Below, piece after piece: positions 8,851 through 17,873 of a stretch of 64,000 nucleotides of DNA; the stretch's first letter is position 1; each line of letters opens with the position of its first letter. The notes beneath the pieces are model-generated. The model saw only the letters and a list, made by a program, of their open reading frames with translations. It searched no databases and was not told the DNA's origin. Origin of the DNA: Chitinophaga lutea (GTDB taxonomy: Bacteria > Bacteroidota > Bacteroidia > Chitinophagales > Chitinophagaceae); contig NZ_RPDH01000001.1 in the NCBI RefSeq assembly GCF_003813775.1, positions 2,666,001-2,730,000 of the forward strand. Reading direction: 5' to 3'. A program made the position numbers and the translations under genes.

Positions 8851-9927
8851 ATGAACAGATACGACCGGCAGGTGCGCCTCGAAGGATTTGGTGCTGAAAA
8901 GCAGGAACTGCTGAAAAAAGCGGCAGTGCTGGTGATTGGCGCGGGCGGCCTGGGAGTGCCCGTACTGCAATATCTCACTGCTATGGGCGCGGGAAAAATC
9001 GGTATTGCGGAAGCGGACAAAATATCGGTGACCAATCTTCACCGGCAGGTACTGTATCAAACGCAGGATGCCGGCAAATATAAGCTGGATGTGGCCATTG
9101 AGCGCCTGCGGGCCCAGAACCCGGATGTGGTGTTTGTGCCCCATGCCACGTTCATTACCACCGCCAATGCGCTCGGTATGATCGGCGATTACGACCTGGT
9201 GGTGGATTGTTCCGATAATTTCGCCACCCGCTACCTCGTGAACGACGCCTGCGTGATACTCGGGAAACCGCTCATTTACGGCGCCATTTACGGATTCGAA
9301 GGACAGGTAAGCGTATTCAATTACAAAGGAAGCGCCACCTACCGCTGCCTCTTCCCGGAGCCGGGCATCGCGCCGGATTGTAATACTGTCGGCGTTTTGG
9401 GTGTCTTGCCCGGCATCGTGGGCACCTACCAGGCGAATGAGGCAGTGAAAGTGATTTGCGGCATCGGGGAGCCACTGGCCAACCAGCTGCTGACCCTTAA
9501 CATCCTCGACAATACGCAGCAGGTGTTCACTTTTCAGCGCGTGGATGAAAATTCGAACATCACAACGCTCAGGGAAGATTATACAGACGCTGCCTGCGAA
9601 ACCCGCTCCGTGCAATCCATGAGTGTGCAGGAACTGCAACAGTGGCTCGAAGAGGGCCGCGATTTCCAGCTGCTGGATGTACGGGAAAAAGAAGAGTGGG
9701 ACGTCTGCCACATCGAAGGCGCCGTGCACATCCCCATGCGCCGCGTGGAAGCGGCCATGAGCAATCTGCCGCGACAGAAGCCGCTGGCGGTGATTTGCCA
9801 TCACGGCATGCGCAGCCTCACCATCGCCCAATTACTGCTGCAGGCGGGCTTCACCAATGTTCATAACGTGAGCGGCGGCATCCATGCCTGGGCGATGGAA
9901 ATCGACGAGGACATGAACATGTATTAA
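8851..9927 (+). CDS. MoeB/ThiF-type adenylyltransferase fused to a rhodanese domain
   Basis: The 358-aa product has an E1-like domain (1-245) with the nucleotide motif GAGGLG at 30-35, the R-Q-V-L-Y segment and DCSDNFATRYLVND, followed by a rhodanese domain (about 255-350) with active Cys316 in ICHHGMRS. Such fusions activate the C-terminus of a ubiquitin-like sulfur carrier (MoaD, ThiS) and load it with sulfur. The zinc-binding CxxC pairs of E. coli MoeB are not both present: the site reads ATYRCLFP instead of PCxxC, and no second CxxC is seen. No MoaD, ThiS or other cofactor gene lies nearby, so the pathway is open. Confidence 0.87.
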   Translation: MNRYDRQVRLEGFGAEKQELLKKAAVLVIGAGGLGVPVLQYLTAMGAGKIGIAEADKISVTNLHRQVLYQTQDAGKYKLDVAIERLRAQNPDVVFVPHATFITTANALGMIGDYDLVVDCSDNFATRYLVNDACVILGKPLIYGAIYGFEGQVSVFNYKGSATYRCLFPEPGIAPDCNTVGVLGVLPGIVGTYQANEAVKVICGIGEPLANQLLTLNILDNTQQVFTFQRVDENSNITTLREDYTDAACETRSVQSMSVQELQQWLEEGRDFQLLDVREKEEWDVCHIEGAVHIPMRRVEAAMSNLPRQKPLAVICHHGMRSLTIAQLLLQAGFTNVHNVSGGIHAWAMEIDEDMNMY

Positions 9928-10131
9928 TAAGAGGACGTCTTCGCGGGCCATCCTCCAACTTTTTCAACCGGCCCTCGTCAGTTTGAAAAGGTGCGGCTGT
10001 TTTAGCGTGCAACCGTTCCCATGGCCCCGATTTCCTCCTCTGGAACGAATTTTGTATCTTTTGTGATGAACGGCATCCTGTCGTTTAAACTTTCCTGTTG
10101 TTACGACCGTCTCATTTTAAACTTTTCTTTT

Positions 10132-11577
10132 ATGGCCGTTGTTCCCGAAATCAAACAATTACAACACCTTGGGTGGAGAGCCGGCTTCGGGGAAAGTCCC
10201 CTCGTTATTCAGGCATGGTCCAAAAAAAGGCGCAAGGAAGTAGTGCGCAAAGTGATCATGGGACCTGAAGCGGGCCCCGACCCTGTGAAAGTGGTGGATG
10301 AAACAGATCTGCCCGATTACCAGCGCATCCGGAAAATGGGCGCTGAAGAACGTAAGATGGTGCAGAAAATGAATACCGATGGTATCAAAGATCTGAACGT
10401 ATTATGGACGCACGCCATGATCAGCAGCGAACATCCGCTGCGGGAAAAAATGGCGCTTTTCTGGCACGGCCACTTCGCCTGCCGCACCCAGAACGTGTTG
10501 TACAACCAGCAGCTGCTGCAGGTGATACGCCAGCACGGCCTCGGTAATTTCGGGACGCTGCTCACCGAAGTGTCTAAAAGTCCGGCGATGCTGGCTTTTC
10601 TCAACAACCAGCAGAACCGTAAACAACGCCCCAACGAAAACTTTGCGCGGGAAGTGATGGAGCTTTTCACCATGGGCCGCGGCCACTACACGGAAAAAGA
10701 CATCAAGGAAGCCGCGAGGGCCTTTACGGGCTGGAGTTATGACGAAGTGGGCCAGTTCCGCTTCAGGAAAAACTTTCACGATGAAGGCAGCAAAACCATC
10801 CTTGGTAAAACCGGGAATTTCCAGGGCGATGATGTGATCAAAATACTGCTAGAGCAGAAACAGACGGCGAAGTACATTACAGAGAAAATCTATAAATACT
10901 TTGTGAATGATCAGCCGGATGAGGCGATCGTCGCAAAACTCGCCGATAAGTTTTATCAGTCTGATTACGACCTGCGCGCATTGATGCAGGAGATATTTTT
11001 ATCGGACTGGTTTTATGATGATCGCAACATCGGCACCCGCATCAAATCGCCGGTGGAACTGCTGGTGGGCCTGCGCAAAACGGTGCCCATGCAGTTTGAG
11101 CAGGAAGAAGCGATGCTCGTGTTTCAGCGCGTGATGGGCCAGGTGCTGTTTTACCCGCCCAACGTGGCCGGATGGCCGGGCGGAAGGTCGTGGATCGACA
11201 GCTCCAGCCTGATGTTCCGCATGCGCGTACCGCAGATCATTTTGTATTCGCAGGAGTTCAATATCCGCCCCAAAGAAATCACGCCGGAAATGGGCGAGGG
11301 GCAGAACTATAAAATGACGATGCAGGTGAACGAGTTCCTGAAAAAACAATACGCCCGCCGCGTGAATGCAAGCATCGACTGGAACCCTTACATCGCCGCC
11401 TACAAAGAGGTGCCGCGCGAGCAGCTGGCAGACCGTATTTCGCAATCCCTGCTGCTGAAAAACTCCTCCATCAACAAAGAATTACTCGAAAAATATTCAG
11501 ACAGCTCTACCCGTGAGAATTACATCAAAACCGTTACCATTGATGTGATGAGCACACCGGAGTACCAATTGTGTTAA
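10132..11577 (+). CDS. DUF1800 family protein
   Basis: The ~481-aa product is a DUF1800 protein: it has the LWTHAMISSEHPLREKMALFWHGHF block, NENFAREVMELFTMGRG and the late FYPPNVAGWPGGRSWID motif. Function is not established. An upstream in-frame ATG at 10021 gives 37 more residues without a family match, so 10132 (MAVVPEIKQ) is chosen. No signal peptide is visible from this start. It is followed 16 bases later by a DUF1501 gene; the two families are found side by side in many bacteria, which implies a joint role, possibly in the envelope. Confidence 0.85.
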   Translation: MAVVPEIKQLQHLGWRAGFGESPLVIQAWSKKRRKEVVRKVIMGPEAGPDPVKVVDETDLPDYQRIRKMGAEERKMVQKMNTDGIKDLNVLWTHAMISSEHPLREKMALFWHGHFACRTQNVLYNQQLLQVIRQHGLGNFGTLLTEVSKSPAMLAFLNNQQNRKQRPNENFAREVMELFTMGRGHYTEKDIKEAARAFTGWSYDEVGQFRFRKNFHDEGSKTILGKTGNFQGDDVIKILLEQKQTAKYITEKIYKYFVNDQPDEAIVAKLADKFYQSDYDLRALMQEIFLSDWFYDDRNIGTRIKSPVELLVGLRKTVPMQFEQEEAMLVFQRVMGQVLFYPPNVAGWPGGRSWIDSSSLMFRMRVPQIILYSQEFNIRPKEITPEMGEGQNYKMTMQVNEFLKKQYARRVNASIDWNPYIAAYKEVPREQLADRISQSLLLKNSSINKELLEKYSDSSTRENYIKTVTIDVMSTPEYQLC

Positions 11578-11593
11578 ACGAAATTTTACAACA

Positions 11594-12793
11594 ATGCTGA
11601 TTCACAGACGCCGTTTCTTACAAGTGGGCTCCCTCGCATCTGCCAGCCTGATGCTGCCCAAATTCCTGAAAGCCATGGAAAAGGGAGAACTGGTGCCTCC
11701 CGGCAACAAAGTGTTGGTGGTAGTGCAGTTATCCGGCGGCAACGATGGTTTGAACACCGTTATCCCTTACAGGAACGATATTTATTATAAAATGCGCCCC
11801 ACGCTGGGTATCAAGCGGGAAGCCGCACTGTCGCTCAACGACGAACTGGGCATCCACCCCGCGCTGAAAAGCTTCAAGGCCCTGTACGACGATGGTTCGC
11901 TGGGTGTGCTCAACAGCGTGGGATATCCCAACCCCGACCGTTCCCACTTCCGTTCGATGGACATCTGGCAGAGCGCCAGCGAATCCAAAGATTACTGGAA
12001 CACCGGCTGGCTGGGGCGTTACCTCGACGCGCAGTGTAAAGGCTGCGATAAACCCACCCAGGCGCTTGAAATTGACGATACGCTGAGCCTCGCCCTGAAA
12101 GGAGACGCGGTGAAAGGCCTCGCTCTCACCGATCCGCAGCGGCTGTTCGGCGCCAGTAACGACCGTTATTTTAAAGAGCTGCTGGCCAAAAAGAAACACG
12201 ATGAGGAACACCAGAACGTGGACTACCTCTATAAAACCATGGCGGAAACCATTTCTTCCGCCGCCTACATCCAGCAGCAGTTCAAGACTTACAAGAGCAA
12301 GGAGGCCTATCCCAATACGGAACTGGGCCGCAATATGAAAACCATTGCGGAACTGATCATGACGGATATCAACACCTCTGTGTACTACGTTTCACACGGC
12401 AGTTTCGATACCCACGTGGGCCAGCAGGGCCAGCAGCAGCGCCTGTTTGAACAGCTGAGCGATGCGCTGCAAACTTTTACGGCCGATCTGAAAAAGAACC
12501 ACCGTTTCGACGACGTACTGGTGATGACGTTCTCCGAATTCGGGCGTCGCGTAGGGCAGAATGCCAGCGGCGGCACCGACCATGGTACGGCGAACAACAT
12601 GTTTTTGATCGGTGGCGGCCTGAAACAACAGGGTGTGCTCAACGAAGGCCCTGACCTGCAGCACCTCAACGAGGGCGACCTGCAGTACAAAGTCGACTTT
12701 AAAAACGTGTACGCCACTCTGCTGAAGAAATGGCTGGGTGCGGATGACCAGGCGATTCTGAAGAAACAGTACGAGTATCTCAACTTCATTTAA
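11594..12793 (+). CDS. DUF1501 family protein with Tat-type signal
   Basis: The 399-aa product begins with a twin-arginine pattern (HRRRFLQVG) and a hydrophobic stretch, so it is probably exported folded by Tat. The body matches DUF1501, an alkaline-phosphatase-superfamily relative: VVQLSGGNDGLNTVIPY near the N-terminus, HPALKSFKALYDDGSLGVL, and the C-terminal VMTFSEFGRRVGQN and GGTDHGTANNMF, which carry likely metal-binding Asp and His. The enzymatic activity is unknown. It forms a pair with the upstream DUF1800 gene and is closed by a strong terminator. Confidence 0.88.
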   Translation: MLIHRRRFLQVGSLASASLMLPKFLKAMEKGELVPPGNKVLVVVQLSGGNDGLNTVIPYRNDIYYKMRPTLGIKREAALSLNDELGIHPALKSFKALYDDGSLGVLNSVGYPNPDRSHFRSMDIWQSASESKDYWNTGWLGRYLDAQCKGCDKPTQALEIDDTLSLALKGDAVKGLALTDPQRLFGASNDRYFKELLAKKKHDEEHQNVDYLYKTMAETISSAAYIQQQFKTYKSKEAYPNTELGRNMKTIAELIMTDINTSVYYVSHGSFDTHVGQQGQQQRLFEQLSDALQTFTADLKKNHRFDDVLVMTFSEFGRRVGQNASGGTDHGTANNMFLIGGGLKQQGVLNEGPDLQHLNEGDLQYKVDFKNVYATLLKKWLGADDQAILKKQYEYLNFI

Positions 12794-12840
12794 GAAGCTG
12801 GTCAAACCATAATGCGATCATCGCTCTTCATGCACATAAA

Positions 12841-12874
12841 AAACCGGGGCTGCTACAGGTAGCCCCGGTTTTTT
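12841..12874 (+). terminator. rho-independent terminator
   Basis: A 10-bp stem (12841-12850 with 12860-12869) with flanking A and T runs ends the DUF1800-DUF1501 unit. The A run on the left arm means it could also work for minus-strand transcripts. Confidence 0.85.
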
Positions 12875-12985
12875 TATGTGGTTGCGATACGGTTGCTAAA
12901 CGCACCCTCATGAGCCGCTAAAAAGAATGCCAGGCGTTTGGCATGCGTTACATAAGGAAAGCGCATGCCGCAAGGAACACCATCG

Positions 12986-13906
12986 TTATTGCTTCAGGTT
13001 ACGGTCGTAGATCAGCTTCGTGATTTTTGCGATCACCCCTTCACGGGTGGCCTCATCCGCTTTGGAGTTGGTAACAAAAACGGTGATGGCCAGTTTTTCG
13101 CCGCCGGGCATAAAAATGATGCCCGCGTCGTTGGTGGCGGAGGTGATGCCGTCGCGTTTGCCCGAGGTACCGGTTTTATGCGCCACTACCACATCGGGAG
13201 GCAGCAGGCCCTTGATACGCTTGGGCCCGGTGGTGGTGGCGATCATGATTTTCCACAGAAAATCGTTGCTGGTTTTGGTGAGTGCCGTGCCTTTGTTCAG
13301 GATGTCGAGCAGCTGGATGATGGCGGATGGGTACGCCCAGTTGGTAAATTGTACGTCCCACGACGATGCCATCTTCGCCTCGTTGGCGGCGATATTGATG
13401 TGCTGTACGCCGAGGCCGTGGACGTAATCGTTGATGGCCGCTTCGCCGCCCGCCAGATCGATCAGGATGTCGCAGGCGATGTTGTCGCTTTGCGATACCA
13501 TCAGCCCCAGCAGGTACGACAGCGGTTTGTTGACGTCGCCGTTGGGGAATGAGTCGCGGAGCGGGCTCCAGGTATCGGGCACCAGCCAGCTTTTATTGAT
13601 GTATACGGGTTGGTGGAGTTGTAGTTTGCCCTCGTCTACCTGGTGCAGGATGGCCATGGCGATCGGGAATTTGAATACGCTGTGCATGGGGTAACGCATC
13701 GTATCGAGGTAGCGCAGCGAATCGCCGGTCGTAAAGTTCAGCGCGGCAACCCCCACTTCTCCGCCCGCTTCGGCGGCGATACTGGCAATTTGCCGGTAGA
13801 TGGAATCTTCGGCCGGCTGGGAGGCCGAAGGAGCCTTAGGCGTTTGCTGGCAGGCGCTGGTGGCCATTGCAGCCGCCGCGAAAGCGGATAAAAACAGATA
13901 TTTCAT
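12986..13906 (-). CDS. class A beta-lactamase, PER/CfxA-like (subclass A2), lipoprotein
   Basis: The 306-aa product has all class A catalytic elements: Ser76 and Lys79 in SVFK, SDN at 140-142, Glu176 in NEAKM (general base, equivalent of Glu166) and KTG at 244-246. The NEAKM context followed by VQFTNW is the pattern of the Bacteroidota-centred PER/VEB/CfxA subgroup rather than TEM or CTX-M. The N-terminus has a lipobox (MATSAC, Cys19), so it is likely anchored to a membrane and faces the periplasm. It stands alone with no regulator next to it. Substrate range cannot be predicted from sequence. Confidence 0.9.
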   Translation of the reverse strand: MKYLFLSAFAAAAMATSACQQTPKAPSASQPAEDSIYRQIASIAAEAGGEVGVAALNFTTGDSLRYLDTMRYPMHSVFKFPIAMAILHQVDEGKLQLHQPVYINKSWLVPDTWSPLRDSFPNGDVNKPLSYLLGLMVSQSDNIACDILIDLAGGEAAINDYVHGLGVQHINIAANEAKMASSWDVQFTNWAYPSAIIQLLDILNKGTALTKTSNDFLWKIMIATTTGPKRIKGLLPPDVVVAHKTGTSGKRDGITSATNDAGIIFMPGGEKLAITVFVTNSKADEATREGVIAKITKLIYDRNLKQ

Positions 13907-14000
13907 ATCCCAAATTAAGGTATGATTCGCACATGCCGCGCTGTCAAATTGACAATTTTTTCTTGTGGCTTGTTTTGTGCAACAGGTACAGAATTAAAGA

Positions 14001-14010
14001 AGGAGGTAAC
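14001..14010 (+). promoter_or_regulatory. strong Shine-Dalgarno sequence
   Basis: AGGAGGTAAC directly precedes the ATG at 14011. This is a near-complete anti-16S match, rare in Bacteroidota, and it fixes the start of the serine protease gene at 14011 rather than the upstream ATG at 13867. Confidence 0.75.
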
Positions 14011-14931
14011 ATGGATGCTTATTCAGAAATCATCCATCACGCGGTGGAAGCCGCAGGCAAATCAGTCGTCAAAATAGAACGGCTGGATGCCCAGGGAAAA
14101 ATAACCGGTACCGGATCGGGGTTCTTCTTTTCTTCAGACGGTTATCTTTTCACCAACTCTCACGTTGTGCACAATGGCAGCGCTTTCAACGTGATGCTGC
14201 ATGATGGCAGCGTGTATCCGGCCACACTCACCGGCGAGGACCCGGATACCGATATCGCCATTTTAAAATCCACCGCTTTCGACTTCCAGGTAGCCCAACT
14301 GGGCGATGCCGCCGGTTTGCAGATCGGCCAGCTGGTGATCGCCATCGGCAACCCGTTGGGCTTTCAGCATACCGTAACGGCAGGCGTGGTCAGCGCCCTG
14401 GGCCGCTCGCTGCGCGGCGAAACGGGCAGGGCCATGGAAGGACTGATCCAGACGGATGCCGCCCTCAATCCCGGCAACTCCGGCGGCCCGCTGATCAATT
14501 TCAAAGGAGAAGTAGTGGGTGTGAACACGGCCATGATCCGCGGTGCGCAGGGCATCTGTTTTGCCATCAGTATCGACACGGCGCGGTTAATCGCCGCCGA
14601 ACTGATGCAAACGGGCAGGGTAACAAGGGCGCACCTGGGCGTGCTGTTGCAGCAGATCGACCTGGTGCCCAAACTACGGAGCGGACTGGAGCTGAAAAAC
14701 AAAAGCGCCCTCTTCGTAACGGGCGTGGAGGCAGGCAGTCCGGCCAGTAAAGCCGGGATCGCCGACGGAGATATCATCGTGTCGTTCAACGATACGCCGG
14801 TAGAGACCTCGGACACCCTTTTCCGCCTGCTCGACCGGGATAAAATCGGGCAATTCCAGTTTATCCGCGTCATCCGGCAAAGCCGCCTCATCGAACTGAG
14901 AGTAACACCGGTAGCGAGAAAAGCGGCGTAG
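14011..14931 (+). CDS. S1C (HtrA/Deg-like) serine protease with one PDZ domain
   Basis: The 306-aa product has a trypsin-like domain (1-195) with the full triad: His51 in TNSHVV, Asp81 in DTDIAIL and Ser157 in NPGNSGGP. A PDZ domain follows (about 205-300) with the GSPASKAGIADGDIIVSFN core. Unlike DegP or DegS there is no signal peptide or transmembrane helix from this start, so a cytoplasmic location is likely. A very good Shine-Dalgarno sequence supports the start. It lies divergent from the beta-lactamase gene and is probably a single-gene unit. Confidence 0.9.
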   Translation: MDAYSEIIHHAVEAAGKSVVKIERLDAQGKITGTGSGFFFSSDGYLFTNSHVVHNGSAFNVMLHDGSVYPATLTGEDPDTDIAILKSTAFDFQVAQLGDAAGLQIGQLVIAIGNPLGFQHTVTAGVVSALGRSLRGETGRAMEGLIQTDAALNPGNSGGPLINFKGEVVGVNTAMIRGAQGICFAISIDTARLIAAELMQTGRVTRAHLGVLLQQIDLVPKLRSGLELKNKSALFVTGVEAGSPASKAGIADGDIIVSFNDTPVETSDTLFRLLDRDKIGQFQFIRVIRQSRLIELRVTPVARKAA

Positions 14932-15126
14932 GGCACAACGGAACATGTGCCGGTTAAATTGCGGGTAATGCTGTGTTGGGGAAAAGCGTAGTCATGGAGC
15001 GGGCATTCGTAGGTGATGAAAGGAGAGAGTGCCCCTTTTCACATAACATGGCGTCAGCCGGAAGCCACGCAGCACAAGCGAATAACGGAACATGTGCCCG
15101 TTGTTTCTGCGAATGGACTTTAAACA

Positions 15127-15160
15127 AAAAAGGTGTCCCCCGATCCGGGACACCTTTTTT
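15127..15160. terminator. bidirectional terminator
   Basis: A perfect stem (AGGTGTCCC at 15131-15139 with GGGACACCT at 15147-15155) is flanked by A runs on the left and T runs on the right, so it can end both the protease transcript and the minus-strand lipoprotein gene at 15180. Confidence 0.85.
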
Positions 15161-15179
15161 GTTGCATATCGGCAATTAC

Positions 15180-15692
15180 TTATTGGAATTTCTTGTAGAT
15201 CACCTTGAAGTACCCGTCCTTCACGGTTTTGATGGAACCGTCGGTCTGATTGATCAGGTTGCCCGAAAACTGGCCGATGGCCACGGAGTCTGCCATCTGG
15301 TGAAGAATAACAGTAATGTCGCCAACGTCGTCGTCTGCCTGGAGCATATCCCCCGTGCCTTTCATTTCCAGGAACATCGCCGTGCCGCCCAGCATGTTGG
15401 AATATACGCCCGGCGTGATTTGCGGCTGGTCGCTGAAGAGGCGGATGTTGACCACGTCTTTGCCGTCCGTATAACCGGCTACCATCAGCTGCGAATAATC
15501 ATTGTCGGGATCCGAATCCGTTACGTTGCCCGGCATGTAATACGCGCTGTTCCGCTGCTCCGACAGTAAAACGCTGCTGTCGAGCTTGAAAGAAATGAAC
15601 TTCCGCTTGGGTTGGGCGTCGGGACTGTCTGAACAGGCAGCCAGTAACAAAATGCTGCCAAGCATGGCCAGCAGGGATAATTTCCGTGGCAT
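15180..15692 (-). CDS. lipoprotein of unknown function
   Basis: The 170-aa product starts with a clear lipoprotein signal (GSILLLAACS, Cys near 20). The mature part is predicted beta-rich, with a middle stretch of Asp residues (QADDDVGDIT) and a C-terminal basic end. I do not recognise a family. It lies 20 bases downstream of the OPT transporter gene on the same strand and shares its transcript direction, so it may be co-transcribed with it. Confidence 0.65.
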   Translation of the reverse strand: MPRKLSLLAMLGSILLLAACSDSPDAQPKRKFISFKLDSSVLLSEQRNSAYYMPGNVTDSDPDNDYSQLMVAGYTDGKDVVNIRLFSDQPQITPGVYSNMLGGTAMFLEMKGTGDMLQADDDVGDITVILHQMADSVAIGQFSGNLINQTDGSIKTVKDGYFKVIYKKFQ

Positions 15693-15712
15693 AGGAAAAC
15701 GTTTTTGTGTCC

Positions 15713-17770
15713 TTATAACTTATCGATGGACGTTTGTTTCTGCCTGCCGATGCGGTACAGGGTGTAACCCATCACGGCGAAAAACAATACGCCTAATATC
15801 TGGTAACCGCCATGGCCGAGCATTCCGGCAATGCCGTGCTCTGCATTTACGTTGGCCAGGCCTTTTGATACGTCGTCGTTTACGGAAAGAATGGCCACGA
15901 TCACACCGGCTACTGCGCCGCCGGCTACGAGGCCGGTGGCAAAGAGATTGCCTTTGCCGAGCTCTTCTTCCTCTGCGGTGAGCTTAACGCCCGAGCGTTT
16001 CTGTTTCCATTCCACCAGCCCGCGGATAACGCCGCCGATGAAAATGGGCAGGGTAGTAGACAGCGGTAGGTAAGCTCCTACGGCGAAAGATAAGGATTTT
16101 ACGCCACAGAGCTCAAGGGTAATGGCTATAAATACCCCTACGAGCACAAACTGCCAGTCGAGGTTAAACGAAAGAATGCCTTTGATCAGGGTAGCCATCA
16201 GGGTAGCCTGCGGGGCCGCGTATTTCTCCGTGCCGATGGCGTGTTTGATGCCCTGTGCGGCCATTTCAGCCGTCGGGGTGTCGAGGATGTGCACCGTCCA
16301 GCCGATGACCAGCGAAGAAACGATGGCCCCGATAAAGAGCGCGATCTGCTGGTTACGGGGCGTGGCGCCCACGATGTAGCCGGATTTCAGGTCCTGTGAG
16401 GTAGCGCCCGCATTGGCGGCAGCGATACAGATCATACCGCCCACTACCAGCGCCATCGGTTCGAACACCTTGCCGGTCCAGCCCACGGCGATAAAAATCA
16501 GGCAGGTGCCCATGATGGTGGCGATGGTCATGCCGGAGATAGGGTTGTTGCTGCTGCCGATCAGCCCTACGATACGGCTGCTCACCGTTACGAAGAAGGC
16601 GCCGAAAATCACGACCAGCAAACCGATCAGCAGTTTATTGCCGATAGAATCGCCGGGGAGCATGGGCAGGAATGCCATCAGTAAAACGAGGGCGATGCTG
16701 CCGATGATCACGAATTTGAAAGAGATATCCTTTTCCGTTCTGGGCACATTGCCGTCGCCACCTTTTTCTTTGAGGGAGCCGAGACTGTCTTTGAACGAGG
16801 AAATAATGGTCGGGATGGTTTTGAGCAGGGTAATGAAACCGCCTGCCGCCACGGCGCCGGCGCCAATCTGTTTCACATATGCCTGGTAAATGGCGGTGGA
16901 ATAGTCGGTGAAAGTGCGGGTTACCGGGTCCCAGGTGCCGCTGCCGCCCGGTGTATCGAGGCTGGCCAGCAGGCCCAGTTTCACCAGCTGGGTGGCAATG
17001 ATTTCTCCCGGTATCAGGGATGCCAGCAGGGGAATGAGGCACAACCAGGCCAGCACGCCACCTGCCACCAGTACACCGGCTATTTTCGGGCCGATGATGT
17101 AACCTACGCCCAGGTACTCGGGGGTGATTTCACCGCTGACTTTGGCCGAAGGGAAAATCTTGTTGGCCTGTTTGGTCATAAAAGTGGGCACTTCCGCAAT
17201 CACATGAAATACCTTTTGCAGCATGGCGTAAGCCAGGGCGAAGCCGAGGCCCAGGAAGGCCGTTTTGGCGAACTCGCCGCCCTTTTCCCCAGCTTTTAAT
17301 ACGGACCCGCAGGCCGTGCCTTCCGGATAGGGGAGGGTATCGTGTTCTTTCACGATCAGCGAGCGGCGCAGGGGAATCATCATCAGGGTGCCCAGTATGC
17401 CCCCGAAAATGGCGAGGATCAGAATGGTCACATAATCGAAATAATTCTCCCCGTTGCTGCCGGCCGACAGGAAAAGGAAGCCCGGCAGGGTAAACACCAC
17501 CCCGGCGGCGATGGATTCGCCTGCCGAACCGGTGGTTTGAATGATGTTGTTTTCGAGAATGGTGGTTTTGAAAAACTTCCGCCCCAGCGTAATGGCAATT
17601 ACGGCAATGGGGATAGACGCGGAAACGGTGAGGCCCGCTTTCAGGGCCAGGTATACGGTGGCTGCGCCAAAGATCACGCCGGCAAGGCATCCCAGCAGGA
17701 TGGACTTCAGCGTCAACTCTTTCATTTTTACTTCGGGCGCAACAAAAGGTTTGAATTTGGTTTCTGACAT
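15713..17770 (-). CDS. OPT family oligopeptide transporter
   Basis: The 685-aa integral membrane protein has many hydrophobic segments (about 14-16) and matches the OPT family: an N-terminal LTLKSILLGCLAGVIFG segment, PYPEGTACG (a hallmark motif), and NPISGMTIATIMGTC later. Bacterial OPT proteins import peptides, or in some cases metal chelates, with protons. It is followed on the same strand by a lipoprotein gene. A POT-type peptide transporter gene lies just upstream, separated by a terminator, so this locus holds two peptide importers of different families. Confidence 0.92.
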   Translation of the reverse strand: MSETKFKPFVAPEVKMKELTLKSILLGCLAGVIFGAATVYLALKAGLTVSASIPIAVIAITLGRKFFKTTILENNIIQTTGSAGESIAAGVVFTLPGFLFLSAGSNGENYFDYVTILILAIFGGILGTLMMIPLRRSLIVKEHDTLPYPEGTACGSVLKAGEKGGEFAKTAFLGLGFALAYAMLQKVFHVIAEVPTFMTKQANKIFPSAKVSGEITPEYLGVGYIIGPKIAGVLVAGGVLAWLCLIPLLASLIPGEIIATQLVKLGLLASLDTPGGSGTWDPVTRTFTDYSTAIYQAYVKQIGAGAVAAGGFITLLKTIPTIISSFKDSLGSLKEKGGDGNVPRTEKDISFKFVIIGSIALVLLMAFLPMLPGDSIGNKLLIGLLVVIFGAFFVTVSSRIVGLIGSSNNPISGMTIATIMGTCLIFIAVGWTGKVFEPMALVVGGMICIAAANAGATSQDLKSGYIVGATPRNQQIALFIGAIVSSLVIGWTVHILDTPTAEMAAQGIKHAIGTEKYAAPQATLMATLIKGILSFNLDWQFVLVGVFIAITLELCGVKSLSFAVGAYLPLSTTLPIFIGGVIRGLVEWKQKRSGVKLTAEEEELGKGNLFATGLVAGGAVAGVIVAILSVNDDVSKGLANVNAEHGIAGMLGHGGYQILGVLFFAVMGYTLYRIGRQKQTSIDKL

Positions 17771-17825
17771 AAGAAAGGGGAATTAGATTTCGAGTACCAT
17801 TTCCTAAATATAAGGATATTAAATT

Positions 17826-17857
17826 AAAAGGGATACAAGTATGCTTGTATCCCTTTT
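17826..17857 (-). terminator. terminator after the POT transporter gene
   Basis: A perfect 14-bp stem (17826-17839 with 17844-17857) and a TATG loop, with A/T runs at the stem ends, lie directly downstream of the minus-strand POT gene and before the OPT gene. Confidence 0.85.
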
Positions 17858-17873
17858 AGATATAGATTATGTA

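Noticed and set aside
13867..14010. N-terminal extension of the S1C protease from an upstream ATG
   Set aside because: The extension overlaps the divergent beta-lactamase gene and its promoter region, gives no signal peptide, and a strong Shine-Dalgarno sequence marks 14011.
14973..15569. A 198-codon plus-strand frame over the lipoprotein gene
   Set aside because: It is antisense to a gene with a clear lipoprotein signal and crosses a strong terminator.
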